Assembly: GCA_032433765.1 (NCBI GenBank)
Contig: JAVIAB010000101.1
Location: 58,753,092-58,817,091 of the forward strand
Length of the DNA stretch: 64,000 bases
Origin: Megaustenia siamemsis
Lineage: Eukaryota > Mollusca > Gastropoda > Stylommatophora > Ariophantidae
Reading direction: 5' to 3'
Positions 60,501-64,000 of this stretch are shown piece after piece (the stretch's first letter is position 1; every line of letters begins with the position of its first letter). The notes under the pieces are model-generated. The model saw only the letters and a list, made by a program, of their open reading frames with translations, made no database searches and was not told the DNA's origin. The translations under genes were made by a program, and so were the position numbers.

Positions 60501-60755
60501 GAAAACTTTAGTGTGTACATTCTGTCAACGCTGTCATGACAACCGGAGAAAGCTTCAGTGTAGACATTCTGTCAACGCTGTCAAGACAACCAGAGAAAAG
60601 TTTAGTGTGGACATTCTGTCAACCCTTTCATGACAACCGGAGAAAGCTTCAGTGTGGACATTCTGTCAACGCTGTCAAGACAACCAGAGAAACCTTTTTG
60701 TGGACATTCTGTCAACCCTGTCATGACAACCATAGAAAGCTTTAGTTTAGACATC
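57583..60755. repeat. 47-bp satellite array, about 67 units
   Basis: The consensus unit runs AAACTTTAGTGTGGACATTC, TGTCAACGCTGTCATGACAA, CCAGAGA (47 bp). The 10-bp palindrome TGTCATGACA occurs in many units. The period is not a multiple of three, and the short open frames seen (62-69 codons) simply follow the repeat. Units differ by a few to ~15% except in the duplicated higher-order part. It is unrelated to the 12-bp satellite. Confidence 0.95.
58343..60600. repeat. Tandem duplication of a 1129-bp higher-order unit
   Basis: 58343-59471 and 59472-60600 are nearly identical (24 basic units each). I found only a handful of differences, for example TTTAGTG versus TTAAGTG near 58631/59756 and GCAATCAAG versus GCTATCAAG near 59161/60290. 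An internal ~232-bp sub-duplication (58771 and 59003) is present in both. Confidence 0.93.
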
Positions 60756-61453
60756 TTATTAACAATTTGACTTTTATAATTCCGCGGTTTTGTGGTTTTT
60801 TTCAGTATGTTGGGATGTTTCAGGTACCTATTTCTGGACAACCACAGAAGTTAATCTTCGGTTTGAAAACTAGACTTGTTATATATTGCTGAATAAGGGA
60901 ATTGATGATTTGTTTCTTAAAGTAAATGTTTTTTTTAAAATCTAAATTGGAATGTTGTTGCTTAATACCGTGATCTAATTTCTTTGTTACTAAAATTAAA
61001 ATCTGACCCAAGCACATCATCATCATTGCTAGCTGTCCCTGCATCGAAGGTTGGATGTCATGGAGCATCATTCAGTTCTGTCTTTTGCTTTGACAGTGCA
61101 GTTTGCCTCAGGCTGACTTGATCATAAGTTGATGCTACTCGTCCATGTTAGACTTGGTCTGCCTCTGCTTCTTTTACTTTGTATTATCCCTACCAATTTT
61201 ACTTTTTCTATTTTTGTTTGGGTTGGTACAGAGAAAACAATTTAGTGAGAAATCAGTTATAGGTGACGGTCAGTTACTTTCTTTACAATCTGAACAAGTG
61301 GGACAGTAATAGGTGTGTGTCAGTACCAGGAAGTTCCTTTATAAGCTCCTTAGTCAAGTTAAGCTGCCATGACTTCTTATACCGGAGACATTATATAAAG
61401 GCTGTATATCCCGGTGCTGTTTTTTATGTTCTTGAAATAATATTAAAGTATTG
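60756..61453. other. No gene recognised
   Basis: AT-rich sequence between the 47-bp satellite and a SINE. No motif was recognised. Confidence 0.45.
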
Positions 61454-61462
61454 ACTCTAACT

Positions 61463-61733
61463 TCAGTGGTTAGTGCACTGGACTACAAATGACAAGAGGT
61501 AGGGTTCGATCCCAATTGATGGCTTCAGGGTTCACCCAGCCTTTAATGTGTAATGTACCGGATTTTTTTTTTGGGGGGGTGAGAGGAAAGTAAAGCATCA
61601 CGGGCGTAATGCCGACTACATTACCCCAAAAATCAAGTGTCAAAGGTCTGTAAAATATATGGTCACTAACACCATATTCCATGCACGCCACTTGGCGTGA
61701 CGGGGGTACTTTACTTTTTTTTTTAAACTGTTA
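61463..61733 (+). mobile_element. tRNA-derived SINE with 9-bp TSD
   Basis: ACTCTAACT occurs at 61454-61462 and 61734-61742. Within the 271-bp insert a Pol III A box (TGGTTAGTGCACTGG, 61467-61481) and B box (GGTTCGATCCC, 61503-61513) are placed as in a tRNA head. A tRNA-unrelated body with a T9/G7 tract and a GCCACTTGGCGTG hairpin follows. The 3' end is TTTACTTTTTTTTTTAAACTG. It is non-autonomous and would depend on a LINE for mobility. Its 3' end does not obviously match LINE A or B tails. Confidence 0.85.
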
Positions 61734-61742
61734 ACTCTAACT

Positions 61743-62171
61743 ATGACTATAAATCTAATCTATGAAATACACGTTCCCATCAATTATTTGTTTTCCTAAT
61801 TGATTTGTGCTTAGAAATTATTTGATCAGATCTACATTCTCCTATTTATTTTCTATAATTACTAACAACTAACGGGTCAACATTTATCTTTTTTTCAAAG
61901 TTAAACTATGACATTGTGTTCTACATATGCATGTTGTTTTAGAATTTAAAGATTTGAGGACAGTGGTAATTATATTAACAATTGAAATTATTATTCCATC
62001 TAACGATCTCTATATTGGCCCGTCTAGCCAATATCATCTAATACCTTGCACTTTTCCCTGGTAAAACATACTGTTAACTCTGCTGGAGAGTCCGTGTGAT
62101 TTGCTAGATGGTCCACACGCTGATTTTCTTTTTTAATAACTTTATAAATAAATGAAAAGAAATATAATAAT
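61743..62171. other. No gene recognised
   Basis: AT-rich spacer between the SINE and LINE B. Confidence 0.5.
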
Positions 62172-64000
62172 TATCCATCTTCTTCTTCTTCTATCCTTCC
62201 CCATCTGCCTGTCAGCGTCGAGGGGAGATATAATTTGCGGTCTTTTGCTCTTCTGTTCGCCTCTGCTGCTGTTATGTTTCCTAGTGCTTCTAATATTCCA
62301 TCGACCAATCTTTTTCGTGGTCGACCCTTGGGTCTGGTGTTCTCATAACGTTTGTTGAAGGCTCGTTGTGTTGTGTTTTGTTCTTTCTGCCTTGCCACGT
62401 GGCCAAACCATTTTATCTGTTGTTTCCTTATATATTCTTTGGCGGGAGCTATTCCTAGCTTTTTTCTCAGTTCTTTATTTCTGATCTTATCTCTCAGACT
62501 GTTTCCTGTCATTCGTCTAACACATTTAATCTCTGTAGAGGTTATTTTTCTTATTGTTCTTGCATCTAGGGTCCAGGTCTGGCATTGGTAGCACAACGTT
62601 GGGATGAAGATTGTATTGCATAGTGCTTGTTTTGCCTCCAGAGTTATTTCCTTGTTGGACAATAGTGGTGATAACTATCCGATGATTTGACAAGCTTTGA
62701 TTCTATTTCTGCTGTTTGAGAACTATCGTTTGTCATTAGACTTCCTAGGTATTTGAATTCCTCTACTTGTTTTAGTTGTCTGCCTTCTATAGTTATGTTG
62801 ATGTTCTGCTTATTTTTGGTGACATTCATGACTTCTGTTTTGTTGATGTTGATTTTCATGTTGTATTTTGTGCCTGAGATGTTGAGTTTGTTTAAGTGTT
62901 CTGGTAGGTCTTCTATTGTTTCATGTATTAGCGCCTGATCATCTGCAAATAAAAGCTCGTTGATCTCCTCTGTCTCTGAATGGTATCTAGCTTGCATATA
63001 TGGTCCATGTATGTAATAAATAGTAGGGGGGATAGTACGCACCCCTGCCTTACACCTGATCTAACTTCGAAGTGGTCTGTGTAGCCTGCTGCTGTTCTGA
63101 CCCTGCAGCTGTTGTTGACGTAGAGGCTTTTAATAAGGTTGGTTAGATGTTGGCTTACTCCGTATGTTGTTAGTATCTCCCACATTTGTTCTCTGTTTAC
63201 TCTGTCAAATGCTTTTTCCTGGTCAATGAAGGCTATGTATAAGTTTTGATTGTGTTCTGTCGTTTTTTCTGCAAGCTGTTTTAGTGTCAATAGTGCGTCG
63301 GTACATCTTCTGTTTTTTTTTCGGAACCCCATTTGGAAATCGCTTAACTGTAGTTCTAATATTGGTCTCAGCCTTTTTTCCTAGATTTTGGCGCATAGCT
63401 TTCCTATATTGCTGAGAAGAGATATACCTCTATATTGATTGCAGTCTCTTTTGCTACCTTTTTTTATCCATATTGGTATGATGATTGCCTGTTGCCAGTC
63501 TTCTGGGACTTGTTGTTGATGCCATGCTGCATTAAATATTTTGTGCAGCCATTGCATTCCTGTTTCTCCTGCTGCTGCTGCTATTATTTCTATTGGTATG
63601 TTATCTATCCCCGGTGCTTTATTTCTTGGTGCATATTTGATTACTTCTTGGATTTCCTCTTTCATGATGTTGGGTTCAATATTTGTGAGTTCTAGCGTGG
63701 TTTTTGTTGTCTTATTGGTAGTTGGTGGTATGTTTAACAGGTCTTCAAAATATTATTTCCATCTCTGTTGCATACATTGGTTATTTGATATTGGCTGTCC
63801 GTTTTTGCCACTTATCAGCTCAGTAGGATTATGGTTTACTTTTCTCGCTCTTGTGGCTTTTACTGCTTTGTAAGAGTCTCTTGTGGCTGTCTTGAAGACC
63901 CTGCTCATGTTTTGTCCGAATTCTGTCCAATTCATTTACTTAGCTTCTTTGATCAACATTTTAACTCTTTTTCGAACTAAGGCATATTTTTCATATTTTT
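62172..64000 (-). mobile_element. LINE family B, longest copy, runs off the window
   Basis: The (TTC)n at 62178-62193 is the 3' tail. Reading upward from there on the minus strand, the C-terminal frame (62662-62171) has WTLDARTIRKITSTEIKC, VRRMTGNSLRDKIRNKELRK and WFGHVARQKEQ. The RT has FADDQALIHE (62950-62927, motif C), SGVRQGCVLSPLLF (motif B), LYIAFIDQEKAFDRVNRE (motif A, about 63240-63190), NQYRGISLLSN and NKAPGIDNIPIEII. The frame switches at about 62650, 62940-63040 and 63380, so it is inactive, but each RT catalytic motif survives. The pre-RT linker (63935-63753) continues beyond 64000. Confidence 0.87.

Noticed and set aside
57583..60755. Possible CRISPR array because of regular ~47-bp periodicity
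   Set aside because: There is no separation into constant repeat and unique spacer. The whole unit repeats, and the context is eukaryotic retroelements.
61463..61540. Functional tRNA gene
   Set aside because: A and B boxes are present, but the region does not close into a cloverleaf with a proper acceptor stem, and it continues into a SINE body flanked by a TSD.

Overview
This window is non-genic DNA from a eukaryote, most likely an invertebrate metazoan. The evidence is APE-type non-LTR retrotransposons (LINEs), an I/R1-like RNase H tail, a Penelope-like element with a GIY-YIG nuclease, a mariner, a tRNA-derived SINE and kilobase-scale satellites. The C-terminal LINE motifs remind me of molluscan or other lophotrochozoan repeats, but I could not test this and hold it at low confidence. 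I see no intact host gene, rRNA gene, functional tRNA gene or CRISPR array. Almost every long open frame is either a decayed retroelement frame or an artefact of tandem repeats.

Layout. 0-23.7 kb is a graveyard of nested transposable elements. I sort the LINE pieces into working families. A has an endonuclease-RT with a (GAT)n 3' tail, and A2 is a relative. B is an endonuclease-RT with a (GAA)n tail. C is a second endonuclease-RT with a FADDIALLS motif. D is an RT with a C-terminal RNase H and an intact 331-codon frame. F is an RT plus RNase H of another lineage. Clear nesting with target-site duplications (TSDs) is visible: B in A, a Penelope-like element in A, and D in C. A 1.33-kb mariner with perfect 39-bp terminal inverted repeats and a single frameshift lies at 14.4-15.8 kb.

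23.76-51.39 kb is one large structure, a block present three times head to tail. Each copy starts with the same leader and then has an array of a 12-bp satellite (ACTTACTCAYYC, almost G-free on the + strand). A shared 3-5 kb non-satellite segment follows. The arrays are about 0.75 kb, 12 kb and 1.4 kb long. The second and third arrays are punctuated by 15 copies of a conserved ~58-bp box. The long array also holds higher-order repeats, a 59-bp sub-repeat and a 734-bp mobile insertion with a 12-bp TSD. A LINE C fragment is present only in the second block copy, so it arrived after the duplication.

51.4-64 kb returns to scattered retroelement relics (F, A2, B). It also holds an unrelated ~47-bp satellite of 3.2 kb (57.58-60.76 kb) containing a near-identical tandem duplication of a 1129-bp higher-order unit, and a 271-bp SINE with Pol III A and B boxes and a 9-bp TSD.

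How the parts work together: LINEs supply trans-mobilisation for the SINE and reshape each other by nested insertion. The satellites grow by local and higher-order duplication, and the triplicated block appears to have spread together with its satellite. The most unusual feature is this block-plus-boxed-satellite system. Family names here are working labels, because no database comparison was possible.
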